Position numbers and translations under genes: made by a program
DNA from: a bacterium
GTDB taxonomy: Bacteria > Myxococcota_A > Bradymonadia > UBA7976 > UBA1532
Assembly (NCBI GenBank): GCA_030426085.1
Contig: JAUHYW010000071.1
Span: 1 to 58,689 of the forward strand
Reading direction: 5' to 3'
Length of the DNA: 58,689 bases
Shown here: piece after piece, positions 1 to 8,241 of the stretch
How the letters are laid out: every line of letters begins with the position of its first letter
How positions within the stretch are numbered: position 1 is the first letter of the stretch
Notes under the pieces: model-generated
Told to the model about the DNA's origin: nothing
Databases searched by the model: none
What the model saw: the letters and a program-made list of their open reading frames with translations, nothing else

Positions 1-75
1 GTCGCGGTAGGGTCGCGCCGAAATTGGCCGTCGTGCCAAGTGCCCGAGGCTGGGGCGGAATCGCCCGACCATCGA

Positions 76-128
76 GCGGCCTGAAAATCCGCGTGTCGGT
101 GGTTCGAATCCGCCCCTGGGCACCGCGT
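76..128 (+). repeat. attL: 3' half of tRNA-Phe(GAA), direct repeat copy 1
   Basis: Bases 81-124 read as the anticodon loop (CTGAAAA, anticodon GAA), anticodon stem 3' strand, variable loop, T arm (GGTTCGAATC) and acceptor 3' strand ending ACC. The D arm and acceptor 5' strand are absent upstream, so this is a remnant and not a functional tRNA. The same 53 bases recur at 46300-46352. Elements inserting in a tRNA 3' end commonly leave such a copy at the distal end. Confidence 0.9.
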
Positions 129-193
129 GGTTACGCCGTTTCGGCGAAGTGGCGAAGCCGGCCGGGTCATTGAAAACCCGGACAGAACCAACC

Positions 194-232
194 AACGGCC
201 GGCCGACCTTGCAGGTCGGCCGGCCGTTTCCT
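194..232 (+). terminator. Rho-independent terminator behind attL
   Basis: A 16-bp perfect stem (194-209 paired with 213-228, loop TGC) is followed by TCCTTTTG. It sits where a tRNA terminator would be after the tRNA is restored by integration. A second terminator likewise follows attR. Confidence 0.75.
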
Positions 233-246
233 TTTGAGGAGGGTAG

Positions 247-1986
247 ATGGCTGACTACAAGCACATCGAGCCAGATCTCCTCCTGCTCGACCTGGAAAAC
301 CCACGGGTCGACGACCAGCCGGACCAGCAGGCCGCTGTTGCAGCACTCCTGGAGGAACAGAAGTCCAGAATCATCGCGTTGGCGAAGGACGTGGCAATGT
401 TCGGCTTCGACCCGTCGGCCTTGCCGATAGTCGTGCCATCGGACGAGATACCTGACCACTACATCGTGGTGGAAGGCAATCGGAGAGTGACCGTTGCCCA
501 GTTGTTGCTCGACCCCAGTCTATTGCCCACGGACACCCCTCCGCCGATCGTCAGAGGTATTCTCAAGCAATCGGAGCGTGTTGAACGGAGCAACATCTCG
601 CCGATACTCTGCTGCGTCCTGCCCACGCGCGAAGACGCGGACCACTGGATCGAACTCCGTCACACGGGGATGAACAAGGGGGCCGGTCTCGTTGGGTGGA
701 CCGGTGCACAGACCGCCAGAAACTCGGCTCGGCGCGGGAAGAAAAAACCTGCCCACCAACTCCTCCAGATCATTCGTGAGCACGGCTCACTCTCTGACGA
801 AGCCCAGGCGGTGATAGCGAAGGGCAAGTTTCACATCACCAACCTGGGCCGGTTGGTGTCGGATCCGAATGTCCGATACGCGTTGGGGATCGAGAAGAAG
901 AAGGGCGTCGTCTCGCTCGGGTCCAACCCGGCAGCGACTCTGAAGGCTGTGTCATACGTTGTGGAGAGGGTCGCCACGGGAGCCATAGCTGTTGGCGAGA
1001 TCTACGATCGACCGAAGCGCGAAGAGTTCATCGAGAAGTTCCCTCTGGAGTTGCGGGTCGATTTGGCAGCCGACGACGCCGACGAGCAGGGCCGCGCCGA
1101 CGAGCAGGGCCGCGCCGACGCGCAGGGCCGCGCCGACGAGCAGGCCCGCGCCGACGGGCAGGGCCGCGCCGACGAGCAGGCCCGCGCGGACGAGCAGGCC
1201 CGCGCCGACGAGCAGGCCCGCGCGGACGAGCAGGCCCGCGCCGACGGGCAGGGCCGTACCGACGGGCAGGCCCGCGCGGACGAGCAGGCCCGCGCGGACG
1301 AGCAGGGCGGCCGCGCCGACGGGCAGGCCCGCGCGGACGAGCAGGCCCGCGCGGACGAGCAGGGCGGCCGCGCCGACGGGCAGGACCGCACCGTCGACGG
1401 CAGTGACGCTACTGAACCGGTTGGCGAAGATGAGGAGCATGCGGGTGACCTCAACGATGGCGGCCAAACGGCGGGCAGCCGTACTCGTCCGTCTGAGCGC
1501 CTGATCCCTGAGGATTTCAATCCTCGGTGCTCGGGCCGCGTGCAGGATCTGCTCGATGAAGGCAAACGCCTGAATATCCGAAGACACACCAACTCATGTG
1601 GAGTGCTCCTGAGACTGATTCTGGAGTTGGCCGTGGACCAGTACCACGCCCAGTGGCAAGTGCCAGAGTTGCTCAAGATCGAGCAGAACCCGAAATCCGG
1701 ACCGGCGACTCTTCGGACGAAGCTTCTGGAGGTGCGAAAGCACCTGCTGGGTCGTGGGGTGATGTCCAAGCAAGAACTTCAGTACGTGCGCTACGCAGCG
1801 GATTCCGGTAAGAAGGACCAGCACAAGACAACAACTCTGCTGGCAGCAAGCGTGGTAACGCTCAACGAATACGTTCACAATCGGTTCTTCCACCCGGACC
1901 CTGACTCGGTCCGCGCTGGGTGGAAGAGCTTGGCACCCTTCATTCACCAAATCTGCGAAGATGGGTGCACCGGACCGGCAAAGTAG
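247..1986 (+). CDS. ParB-like N-terminal domain protein with RADEQ repeats
   Basis: This 579-residue protein starts at an ATG behind GAGGAGGG. The first 120 residues look like a ParB/sulfiredoxin-type domain, with ENPR at 17-20 and GNRR at 77-80, motifs that in this superfamily shape the nucleotide or DNA site. Residues of about 278-382 are a low-complexity RADEQ/ARADEQ array, likely a charged flexible or helical linker. The C-terminal part (about 420-579) is a helical domain I do not recognise. A Dam-type methylase starts 7 bases after its stop, so the two are probably co-transcribed. Its place at the element border suggests cargo, perhaps a modification or defence pair. Catalytic activity is not shown by sequence. 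Confidence 0.75.
   Translation: MADYKHIEPDLLLLDLENPRVDDQPDQQAAVAALLEEQKSRIIALAKDVAMFGFDPSALPIVVPSDEIPDHYIVVEGNRRVTVAQLLLDPSLLPTDTPPPIVRGILKQSERVERSNISPILCCVLPTREDADHWIELRHTGMNKGAGLVGWTGAQTARNSARRGKKKPAHQLLQIIREHGSLSDEAQAVIAKGKFHITNLGRLVSDPNVRYALGIEKKKGVVSLGSNPAATLKAVSYVVERVATGAIAVGEIYDRPKREEFIEKFPLELRVDLAADDADEQGRADEQGRADAQGRADEQARADGQGRADEQARADEQARADEQARADEQARADGQGRTDGQARADEQARADEQGGRADGQARADEQARADEQGGRADGQDRTVDGSDATEPVGEDEEHAGDLNDGGQTAGSRTRPSERLIPEDFNPRCSGRVQDLLDEGKRLNIRRHTNSCGVLLRLILELAVDQYHAQWQVPELLKIEQNPKSGPATLRTKLLEVRKHLLGRGVMSKQELQYVRYAADSGKKDQHKTTTLLAASVVTLNEYVHNRFFHPDPDSVRAGWKSLAPFIHQICEDGCTGPAK
1078..1392 (+). repeat. Coding minisatellite (15-bp units, RADEQ)
   Basis: About 20 imperfect 15-bp units built on CGCGCSGACGAGCAG run in frame through the ParB-like gene and encode RADEQ/RADGQ/RADAQ. 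Two units carry an extra GGC (GGRAD). The reading frame is kept throughout, so length changes would vary linker size without disrupting the protein. Confidence 0.85.
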
Positions 1987-1993
1987 GCTTGGA

Positions 1994-2941
1994 ATGAATC
2001 AACTCTCGCCTCTGCGATATCCAGGCGGCAAGGCGCGAGTAGCCAATTTCATGCGACTGGTCGTCGTCATGAACGACCTCCATGGTGGAGAATACGCGGA
2101 ACCGTACGCGGGAGGGGCCGGTGTGGCTCTGAACCTCTTGTTCGGCGGCTACGTGTCCCGCATCCGAATCAACGATCGTGATCCATCCATCGCTGCGTTT
2201 TGGAGGGTCGCGACGGCACATGCTGGCGAGTTGTGCGACTTCATTGAGACGGTGGAGCTGTCCGTCGACGAGTGGCACCGTCAGCGCGCGATCTATCAGG
2301 ATTCCAACACGAATCTATTGGCGCGTGCCTGCGCGACATTCTACCTGAATCGAACGAACCGGTCGGGGATCATCAAGAGCGGCGGGATCATCGGCGGACT
2401 CGACCAGACGGGGAAATGGAAGATCGATGCCCGCTTCAACAGGGGCGACTTGGCCCAGCGCGTACGGCGCATCGCAGACAAGTCGAGCCAGATCGAGGTG
2501 ACAGATCTCGATGCCCTAGACTTCCTTGAGACGCTGCCACGCGAGCGCTTGCTGTGCTATCTGGACCCTCCCTACTATCGGAAGGCCAGCGAACTCTACG
2601 CCAACTTCTACCTGCCAAGCGACCATGCGGCCGTCGCGCAGGCCGTACACGGGCTCTCATGCCCGTGGATCGTCTCCTATGACAACACCCAGGAGATCCG
2701 TCGACTGTATTCGGACTTCAGCGATATCCGCTACGATCTTCGCTACACTGCTCGAAAGCGGTACGAGGGCAAGGAAATCATGTTCTTCAGCCCAGGCTTG
2801 AAGGTGCCGGAAATTGAAGTCGCTCGTACCCCAGAAGCCTCGGAAGAGGCGGACGTTCGTCGCTTCAAGGCGCCACCCCAGATCAAGCGGCGAGACGTGA
2901 AGGAGGCTTTGCTGGAGGTAGGTGCGGCCGTGTCGCTGTAG
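1994..2941 (+). CDS. Dam-type DNA adenine N6-methyltransferase
   Basis: This 315-residue D12-class adenine methylase transfers a methyl group from SAM to adenine in DNA. The N-terminus has the family signature LRYPGGKAR (6-15) and an EPYAGGAGV SAM-binding motif (37-45). The catalytic motif IV DPPYY is at about 191-195. The ATG at 1994 gives the conserved N-terminus and lies 7 bases past the ParB-like stop. A further in-frame ATG at 1961 would overlap that gene and precedes the conserved start. It may protect the element DNA or pair with the upstream protein in a modification system. Site specificity cannot be read from sequence. Confidence 0.9.
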   Translation: MNQLSPLRYPGGKARVANFMRLVVVMNDLHGGEYAEPYAGGAGVALNLLFGGYVSRIRINDRDPSIAAFWRVATAHAGELCDFIETVELSVDEWHRQRAIYQDSNTNLLARACATFYLNRTNRSGIIKSGGIIGGLDQTGKWKIDARFNRGDLAQRVRRIADKSSQIEVTDLDALDFLETLPRERLLCYLDPPYYRKASELYANFYLPSDHAAVAQAVHGLSCPWIVSYDNTQEIRRLYSDFSDIRYDLRYTARKRYEGKEIMFFSPGLKVPEIEVARTPEASEEADVRRFKAPPQIKRRDVKEALLEVGAAVSL

Positions 2942-2986
2942 TCAGTCCGATAGACCCAGGTTGACCTGCTCGAACAGCAGGCGTAG

Positions 2987-4090
2987 CTACGGCCCCGCCA
3001 ACTTCACCCGCGCCACCCGCTCGGCCTGTCCCGGCGTGTGGTGCAGGTACTTCATCGTCGCCGCCAGCGTCTTGTGCCCGAGGTGCCGCTTCACCGTCAT
3101 GATGTCGGCCTTCCCCTCGGTGATCAGCAGCGTCCCCATCGTGTGCCGTAGATCGTGCAGCCGCAGCGTGGCCGGCAGCTCGGCCCGGGCCAGCGCCCGG
3201 CGGTACGCCTTGTAGGGCGAGACGATCGGCTGCTCGACCGGATCGGCCTTCGGATCCCAGCGCCCCGAGTTCCGGTGCACCCGGCGGAAGACCAGATGGT
3301 CCGCCGGCGGCGGGCGCCCGTCGTACAGCTCGTCGATGATCCAGCGCAGGTGGGGCGCCAGCTCGGGATGCAGGGTCACCGGGACGTCGTCGCCGTTCTT
3401 CGTGTCGATGAAGACGATGAGCGCCTGCTCGAAGCGCACCTGACCCCAGCGCAGCCACAGCAGATCGGACTTCCGGCCGGCGGTGTAGAACAGCGCCGCG
3501 AACAGCGGGCGGTAGCACGGCTCGGCGGCGGCGAGCAGCCGGCGCACCTGGTCGAGCACGAGCGCCTTCGCGACGGTCGACCGCTCGGGCAGCCGCAGGC
3601 CCATGCAGACGTTGCGAGTGAGCACCCCGTCCTCGTGGGCTTCGCGCAGCACCCGGGACAGCGCCGCGAGCACCCGGTTGACGGTCCCGCTCTTCAGCGT
3701 GTTCGAGAGCCGCCCGAGGCCCAGCTTGATGTCGCGGCGGGTGATCTCGTCCAGCGGCCGGTCGAGCAGCTCGGGCCAGTGGTTCAGGATCATCCGGGCC
3801 ACGTCGGCCCGGTGTCTGGCGCCCGACCGGAACATGCGGCTCTCGACGACCTCGGCGGCGAACTCGCGCAGGGTGGGCACCGGTGGCTTCGGCGGCGGGG
3901 CGAGGCCGCTCCGGATCCGCTCGGTCTCGACCTGGCGCTCGCGCAGCCACGCCAGGGCGTTGTCGTACTCGATGAAGGTCCGCGAGCGGCACTGGCGGTC
4001 GTGATCGCGGTAGCGGGCCCGGTAGCGGCGCCGGCCGTCCTTCAGCCGGACCTCGCCGATCCCCGGCGCCAGCTTGCGCCGCCGGCTCAT
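2987..4090 (-). CDS. int: Tyrosine recombinase (integrase) of element B
   Basis: This 367-residue phage-type integrase has an N-terminal arm-binding and SAM-like region (1-170) and a catalytic domain with R206 (TAGRKSDLL), K231, H312-x-x-R315 (LHDLRHT), H339 (HLGHKT) and nucleophile Y348 (MKYLHH). All catalytic residues are present. The ATG overlaps the stop of the upstream tandem-HTH gene (ATGA), as expected of an int-xis unit. It lies about 2.9 kb inside the left att copy, separated from it by the ParB-like/Dam cargo, which is an unusual distance. It ends 45 bases from the convergent methylase gene. Confidence 0.93.
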   Translation of the reverse strand: MSRRRKLAPGIGEVRLKDGRRRYRARYRDHDRQCRSRTFIEYDNALAWLRERQVETERIRSGLAPPPKPPVPTLREFAAEVVESRMFRSGARHRADVARMILNHWPELLDRPLDEITRRDIKLGLGRLSNTLKSGTVNRVLAALSRVLREAHEDGVLTRNVCMGLRLPERSTVAKALVLDQVRRLLAAAEPCYRPLFAALFYTAGRKSDLLWLRWGQVRFEQALIVFIDTKNGDDVPVTLHPELAPHLRWIIDELYDGRPPPADHLVFRRVHRNSGRWDPKADPVEQPIVSPYKAYRRALARAELPATLRLHDLRHTMGTLLITEGKADIMTVKRHLGHKTLAATMKYLHHTPGQAERVARVKLAGP

Positions 4091-4584
4091 CGCCTCCGCT
4101 CCTTGGCCACCGCCCGGAGGTCACGCATCGCCCGCTCGAGCGGGCACGCGATCTCCGGACCCACTCGGCGCCGTCGCCGCCGGCGGGGCTGCCGCCGCGC
4201 ATGCCACCGCCGGACGGCCGCCGGATCGAAGACCGGTCGGCCGAGGTGGCGACCCTCGACGGGCAGCCCGTGGCGCTTGATGCGGTAGACGACCCACTTG
4301 CGGGCGGCCTCGGTGGTGGGCTCGGCGTGCCCCAGGAAGCGGGCCACGTCGCGCCAGCCCCACGGGCCGGCGGGCAACTGCTCGGCCCAGCTCGCGACCT
4401 CGTCGGGATCGAATCGCGGGGCGCTGCCCTCGCGGCCGGCTTGGGGCAGCCCGCGCTCGATGACCTGTCGGCGGACCCACTTCATCGCCGCGGCGCTCGT
4501 CGGGTCATCGTGGCCCAGGTACCAGGCCACGTCCTGCCAGCTCCACAGCCCGTCGACGGACGGGGGGTGTCGGCGTCTTCTCAC
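4087..4584 (-). CDS. Tandem-HTH excisionase-like protein
   Basis: This 165-residue protein has two copies of the same module, roughly 12-68 and 73-130. Each has a W-x-W-x-DVA-x-(Y/F)LGH start, a middle helix rich in KWV, and a P-(R/V)-FD end followed by a tryptophan. This matches the winged-helix excisionase/MerR-like (HTH_17) layout, here duplicated. A basic tail follows. The GTG start overlaps the upstream stop (GTGA), and the gene overlaps int, so it is probably the recombination directionality factor or an arm-site binding protein. The functional call rests on architecture and context. Confidence 0.7.
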   Translation of the reverse strand: MRRRRHPPSVDGLWSWQDVAWYLGHDDPTSAAAMKWVRRQVIERGLPQAGREGSAPRFDPDEVASWAEQLPAGPWGWRDVARFLGHAEPTTEAARKWVVYRIKRHGLPVEGRHLGRPVFDPAAVRRWHARRQPRRRRRRRVGPEIACPLERAMRDLRAVAKERRR

Positions 4585-5927
4585 AGCTCTCCCTCCGTCC
4601 CGGATGGGGGTCTGGACTCCGAATCTGGTGCGCGCGCCCGCTCCTGAGCGTGCCCGGCGCGGGTTGTATTACCGATTGCGGTATCCGTCCATTTCTCGTT
4701 CCGGTCCGGTGGTTTGGCGCTCTTGTTGGATCTGCCGCCGGATGGTCGCGCCGCCCCCGGCGGCCGTGACTCCAGTCCCGCCGGCGCATCGCCATCGGCT
4801 CCGAGGAGGCCGGCGAACGCCTGGCGGAAGCGTCGCCCGGCACGGGCCCGCTCGGCGTCCGACAGGCGGCCGTCGTCGGGCGCCTCGGGCTCGACGGGCG
4901 GCGCTGACGTGGGGGCTTCGGGTTCCGGATCGGGCTCGTCGTCTGGTGGGCGCTCGGCGTCTTCCTCAGCCTCGAGGACGCCGTCGCTGAGCAGCTCCGG
5001 GCGGTCGAGGGCCTCGGGACCACCGGGCGGCGCTGCCGACGAGCCGGCTCCGGGATCCACGGGAGATGCCGGGCCAGTCGGCGGATCCTCGAGGGCCCCA
5101 TCGTCCTCGGCCGACGCGTCGGGCTCGCCGGCGTCGGGCGGCAGACGCGGTCGCTGGTAGTCCGTGCGGGCCACCCGATCGGCGAGGAAGTCCGGCCGCG
5201 GGCGGCCCATGTAGTCCATCGAGTGCATCGCCCGCCGGATCTCGGCTTCGGGCACGCCCTCCCCGAGAAGCCGGTTGATGACCGCGGTCGGATCGGCGGT
5301 CCGGGCCCACCGGCGGCGCCACTCGCGGATCAGGCGGCCTGCCTCCGACGAACGCGGCCTCGAGCGCGGCGACGCCGGCAGCGCCGGCGAGCGGCCCTGC
5401 CACCGCTCGCTGCGCTGTACCGAAGACCGTCGCGACGGCGGCCGAGCGTCCTTGGCGTCCTTCGTCGACCACGAGCCCCAATCGGCGAGGTCGTCGAGCA
5501 TCCGTCCGACCTCGACCGTGTAGGTCAGGTAGCCGGTCTCCGGGTCCCGCTCGGTCGCGACCCAACCGCGCTCTCGGAGGCGGCCGATCGCCTTCTCGAT
5601 GCCCGACCGGCGCAGCGCGACCTTCGCCGCGAGGAAGTCGTAGCTGATGGGCGGGGTCGACGCGGCCTCGGGCGGCGCGGCCTCGGCCGGCCAGATGCAC
5701 ATCGAGTACAGGCACAGCACGACGAGCAGATCGGTCGGGCAGACCTGACCGGTGGTGTGGGCGTCGAACAGCGCCCGGGCCAGCTCCGAGACGCCCCAGG
5801 TCGAGTGGCCGCGCAGCTCGGGCGGCTCGTCGAGTCGACGGCGGGCGTCATCCAGCTCTCGGCGGGTGGCTTCGAGCTGGCGACGCAGCTTCGAGACCTC
5901 GTCCAGCAGTTCCGGTGCCGTGCTCAT
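4581..5927 (-). CDS. Replication-initiator-like winged-helix protein
   Basis: This 448-residue protein has an N-terminal coiled coil (about 5-38), then a winged-helix-like region (about 40-145) with SYDFLAAKVAL, IGRLRERGWV and YTVEVGRMLDDL. A helical segment with REWRRRWARTADP and PDFLADRVARTDY resembles the C-terminal parts of plasmid or phage replication proteins, and an acidic, Pro-rich disordered tail follows. The ATG at 5927 has GGGGCAGGGGCG ahead of it. An alternative start at 5948 lacks a ribosome site. Its position beside the DnaC-like loader suggests it recognises the element origin. The family is not certain. Confidence 0.55.
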   Translation of the reverse strand: MSTAPELLDEVSKLRRQLEATRRELDDARRRLDEPPELRGHSTWGVSELARALFDAHTTGQVCPTDLLVVLCLYSMCIWPAEAAPPEAASTPPISYDFLAAKVALRRSGIEKAIGRLRERGWVATERDPETGYLTYTVEVGRMLDDLADWGSWSTKDAKDARPPSRRSSVQRSERWQGRSPALPASPRSRPRSSEAGRLIREWRRRWARTADPTAVINRLLGEGVPEAEIRRAMHSMDYMGRPRPDFLADRVARTDYQRPRLPPDAGEPDASAEDDGALEDPPTGPASPVDPGAGSSAAPPGGPEALDRPELLSDGVLEAEEDAERPPDDEPDPEPEAPTSAPPVEPEAPDDGRLSDAERARAGRRFRQAFAGLLGADGDAPAGLESRPPGAARPSGGRSNKSAKPPDRNEKWTDTAIGNTTRAGHAQERARAPDSESRPPSGTEGEL

Positions 5928-5948
5928 CGCCCCTGCCCCGGACGCCAT

Positions 5949-6152
5949 TGGCCCGCCGGATGCAAACCGCCATTCCCCACCCCACGAGCCCCTATCCCCC
6001 AGAAAGGCTGGGGTAGGCCGTGTTGCTGGGTCTTGGTGGTAGCCTCGAGGCTACGACCCCCCGTAGCCCGTAGGCGGGGTGCTCTCGGTTCGAGACCCGT
6101 CGCGCGCACTGTGTCGTCCCTCCTCTCTCTTCCTCGGCCGGCGGACCGGCGG
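5949..6152. promoter_or_regulatory. Intergenic region with a 16-bp palindrome
   Basis: This 204-base gap separates the helicase-loader end from the initiator gene in an otherwise gapless minus-strand block. It holds the perfect palindrome GTAGCCTCGAGGCTAC (6039-6054) and a small hairpin CCCCAGAAAGGCTGGGG at 5998-6014. It may contain a terminator plus a promoter or operator for the initiator-xis-int unit, or the initiator's binding site. No RNA gene was found. Confidence 0.4.
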
Positions 6153-7211
6153 TTACTCCTCTGCGGGTTCGGTGGCGCCGGGCATCGACGCCCACGCCCG
6201 GCGGCTGGGGCCCCGGGCGTGGATGTAGGCGCTCATCTCGCGCATGCGGTCGACCAGCCGGGCGCCGGCGACGGCGTCGACCCGATCGAGCGTCGTGGCC
6301 AGGCGCTCGGGATCGTGGTTCGTAATGAAGCAGGTCGTGCGGCCCGCCTCGTAGCGGTCGTCGACGAGCGTGCTGATGGTCTCGACGCGGTACTCGGTGA
6401 GCCGGCCGACGCCGACCTCGTCGAGCACCAGCAGCGCCGCGGCCTCGAGCGGGTCGATCAGCGCGGACGTCGGCTCGCCGCGGCCCATCGCTCGCTTGAG
6501 CTGCTTGAGGAGCACCTTCACGTTGACGTAGCGGATCCGCGGGGGCCGCTTCGCCCGCAGCAGCAGGCGGCGGACGCCGGCGACGATCGCGTAGCTCTTG
6601 CCGACGCCCGGGTCCCCGGTGACGAAGAGCCCCGGGCCGCCCGGACGCCAGGCGTCGGCCCAGCCGGCGACATCGACGTGCAGCGGGTTGTCGGGCTCGA
6701 TCAGGGTGACCCGGGGCCCGTCGCCGGCGTCGGCCGGATCCCACCGGTCGATCCAGGCGTTGGCGTGGCGGTCGGCGAAGCCGGCTTCGCGCCACATGCG
6801 AGCCCGCTTCTGCGGGACGACACACCGCGGGCAGTCCGGGGCGAAGGTGTACATGTCACGCCGCTCGTGCACGACGCCGAGGCCCTCACAGGTGGGGCAC
6901 CCGGGGGTGCGAGCGCAGCGGCAGGGGCGCGCGTCGGCCTTGCCGGCCGCGTCCTGCCCGAAGACGACGCCGGTGCCGGCGCAGCGACATGTGACCGTGC
7001 GAGGGCGAAGGGGCGCGACCCGGTCCTGCACGCGCGCCGCCGCGCTTCGGGCGTCGGCCGCCACCGCGGCGGCTGCGTTGGCGAGGTCGTCGGTCATGGC
7101 TCGCCCCCGGAGTGGCTGGGGGCTCGGAGTTCTCGGTCGAGCAGCTCTTGCAGCGGCCGATGACCGTAGGAGGTCGTGGACGAGCGCCTCATCCTCGGGG
7201 CTGGGCGTCAT
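6153..7211 (-). CDS. DnaC/IstB-like helicase-loader ATPase with Cys clusters
   Basis: This is a 352-residue AAA+ ATPase. The Walker A motif GDPGVGKS is at 199-206, a Walker B LLVLDEVGVG follows, and sensor-1 FITNHDPE is visible. That is the pattern of DnaC/IstB-type loaders that place the host DnaB helicase at an origin. Residues 75-130 carry CRC...CRC...CPTC...CPRC, a probable zinc-binding region ahead of the ATPase. The ATG at 7211 overlaps the upstream stop (ATGA) and has GGGGAG ahead. A start at 7097 (MTDDLA) is possible. With the initiator it forms a plasmid-like replication module. No dedicated replicative helicase or primase is encoded nearby. Confidence 0.85.
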   Translation of the reverse strand: MTPSPEDEALVHDLLRSSAAARAARPRTPSPQPLRGRAMTDDLANAAAAVAADARSAAARVQDRVAPLRPRTVTCRCAGTGVVFGQDAAGKADARPCRCARTPGCPTCEGLGVVHERRDMYTFAPDCPRCVVPQKRARMWREAGFADRHANAWIDRWDPADAGDGPRVTLIEPDNPLHVDVAGWADAWRPGGPGLFVTGDPGVGKSYAIVAGVRRLLLRAKRPPRIRYVNVKVLLKQLKRAMGRGEPTSALIDPLEAAALLVLDEVGVGRLTEYRVETISTLVDDRYEAGRTTCFITNHDPERLATTLDRVDAVAGARLVDRMREMSAYIHARGPSRRAWASMPGATEPAEE

Positions 7212-8044
7212 CGAGTCTCCCCGGCGAACAAGTCGGGGGTGCGCGGGCATCGCTCGGATTGGGCTGGACCCGTCGGCGGCCGCAATCGCTCGACGAAGGC
7301 CACGGCGGTCTCCAGGGAGCGCACAGACGCCGTGCAGGTGCGCCAGTCGATCACGATCGCGCGCGTCGGCGCACAGGGGGTCGGTGCCTCGATCGCGACG
7401 CGGGCGTCCGCGCCGAGCCGTGTTCGCAAAGCGTCTCGAACGGCCCGCCACCTACGCTCGACGATCGCGTGTCTCTGCTCGATCCCGCGCAGCTCGAGGA
7501 GCCGATCCGCCTCCGGCCGCAGCGCCGGGCACAACACCTCTCGGAGATGCCGCGGGTGGGGTTCGACGCCCGCCGGCGGCTCGCCCGGCAGGGATTCCCG
7601 CCCGTTGCCGAGCTGCTCGAAGGTCCAGCCGTCCCAGCTCGCGGCGTCGACGTCGACCCAGGCGCGCCATCGGCGTCGGTCGACGAAGAGAGCGCACACG
7701 GTGCCATGCAGCAGCACCTCGCCCTTCTTGGGCCGCCGAGCGTCCCGCTCCAGGCGAGCGGTGAACCGCTCAATGTCTCGCCGACTGGCTGCCCATACCA
7801 CCCGATCCCGGCCCTTCAGGCGGGCGCCGCCCCGGGTATACGTGGGGCGACCCGCCGGCGGCGCGAGTCGGTAGGTCGACGTCCAAGTGGTCTCGTCGAA
7901 GCGCTCTTCGACGCCGGCGAGTTGGTCGGCGGGGATGCCGACGAGCTGCTCGAAGGCCCTCGGATCGAGGGAGCGTGTCACCGCGGTGCCGCTTTCGGGG
8001 TCCCACCGGCTGATGGCGAGCAGCCGGCCGACGTGCGCCTTCAT
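7208..8044 (-). CDS. Hypothetical protein in the early-type operon
   Basis: This 278-residue protein is not recognised. It is mixed alpha/beta in appearance, with a Trp-rich middle (RRWRAWVDVDAASWDGW) and a C-terminal VIDWRTCTASVRSLETAVAFV segment. Its ATG overlaps the upstream stop (ATGA), and its stop overlaps the start of the helicase loader. Translational coupling with the loader suggests a role in replication or its control, but this is inference from context. Confidence 0.75.
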   Translation of the reverse strand: MKAHVGRLLAISRWDPESGTAVTRSLDPRAFEQLVGIPADQLAGVEERFDETTWTSTYRLAPPAGRPTYTRGGARLKGRDRVVWAASRRDIERFTARLERDARRPKKGEVLLHGTVCALFVDRRRWRAWVDVDAASWDGWTFEQLGNGRESLPGEPPAGVEPHPRHLREVLCPALRPEADRLLELRGIEQRHAIVERRWRAVRDALRTRLGADARVAIEAPTPCAPTRAIVIDWRTCTASVRSLETAVAFVERLRPPTGPAQSERCPRTPDLFAGETR

Positions 8045-8241
8045 GAGCCCTCCTTCGGCGAACCGGACAGGATCCAGCCCCTGCGCACCGCGTGGGAGAA
8101 GGCAGCGAGGTTCATGTCGAAGTCCATGAGCTGGCACCACGTCCGCTGGAGGAACCCGAGGCCGGGCGCGATATGCCAAACGTCGGTTGGTCGAAGGCGC
8201 TCGGGCTCCCGCACCTCCTTCAGCAGCAGATCACCGGCCAT
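8041..8241 (-). CDS. Small hypothetical protein (66 aa)
   Basis: This short protein starts MAGDLLLKEVREPERL and ends WILSGSPKEGS, with LGFLQRTWCQLMDFDMNLAAFSHA in the middle cut by aromatic residues. No family is recognised. The start overlaps the end of the upstream gene by 11 bases, and the stop overlaps the next ATG. The coupled position is the main evidence that it is real. Confidence 0.6.
   Translation of the reverse strand: MAGDLLLKEVREPERLRPTDVWHIAPGLGFLQRTWCQLMDFDMNLAAFSHAVRRGWILSGSPKEGS

Noticed and set aside
40-128. Complete tRNA-Phe gene at the left att copy
   Set aside because: Bases upstream of the anticodon stem do not form a D arm or pair with the acceptor 3' strand. Only the 3' half is present, as at 46300-46352.
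952-1769. Minus- and alternate-frame ORFs across the RADEQ repeats
   Set aside because: Any frame through a 15-bp GC-rich repeat stays open. Only the + frame of the ParB-like gene continues into ordered sequence on both sides with a good ribosome site.
6015-6110. tRNA-like stretch with GGTTCGAGACC
   Set aside because: The T stem has mismatches, no matching acceptor 5' strand or D arm is present, and a 16-bp palindrome occupies the middle. It is treated as a regulatory or terminator sequence.
6153-7211. Virion DNA-packaging ATPase
   Set aside because: Its Walker A context, Walker B DEVGVG and sensor NHDPE match DnaC/IstB helicase loaders, and it sits beside the initiator in the replication block.
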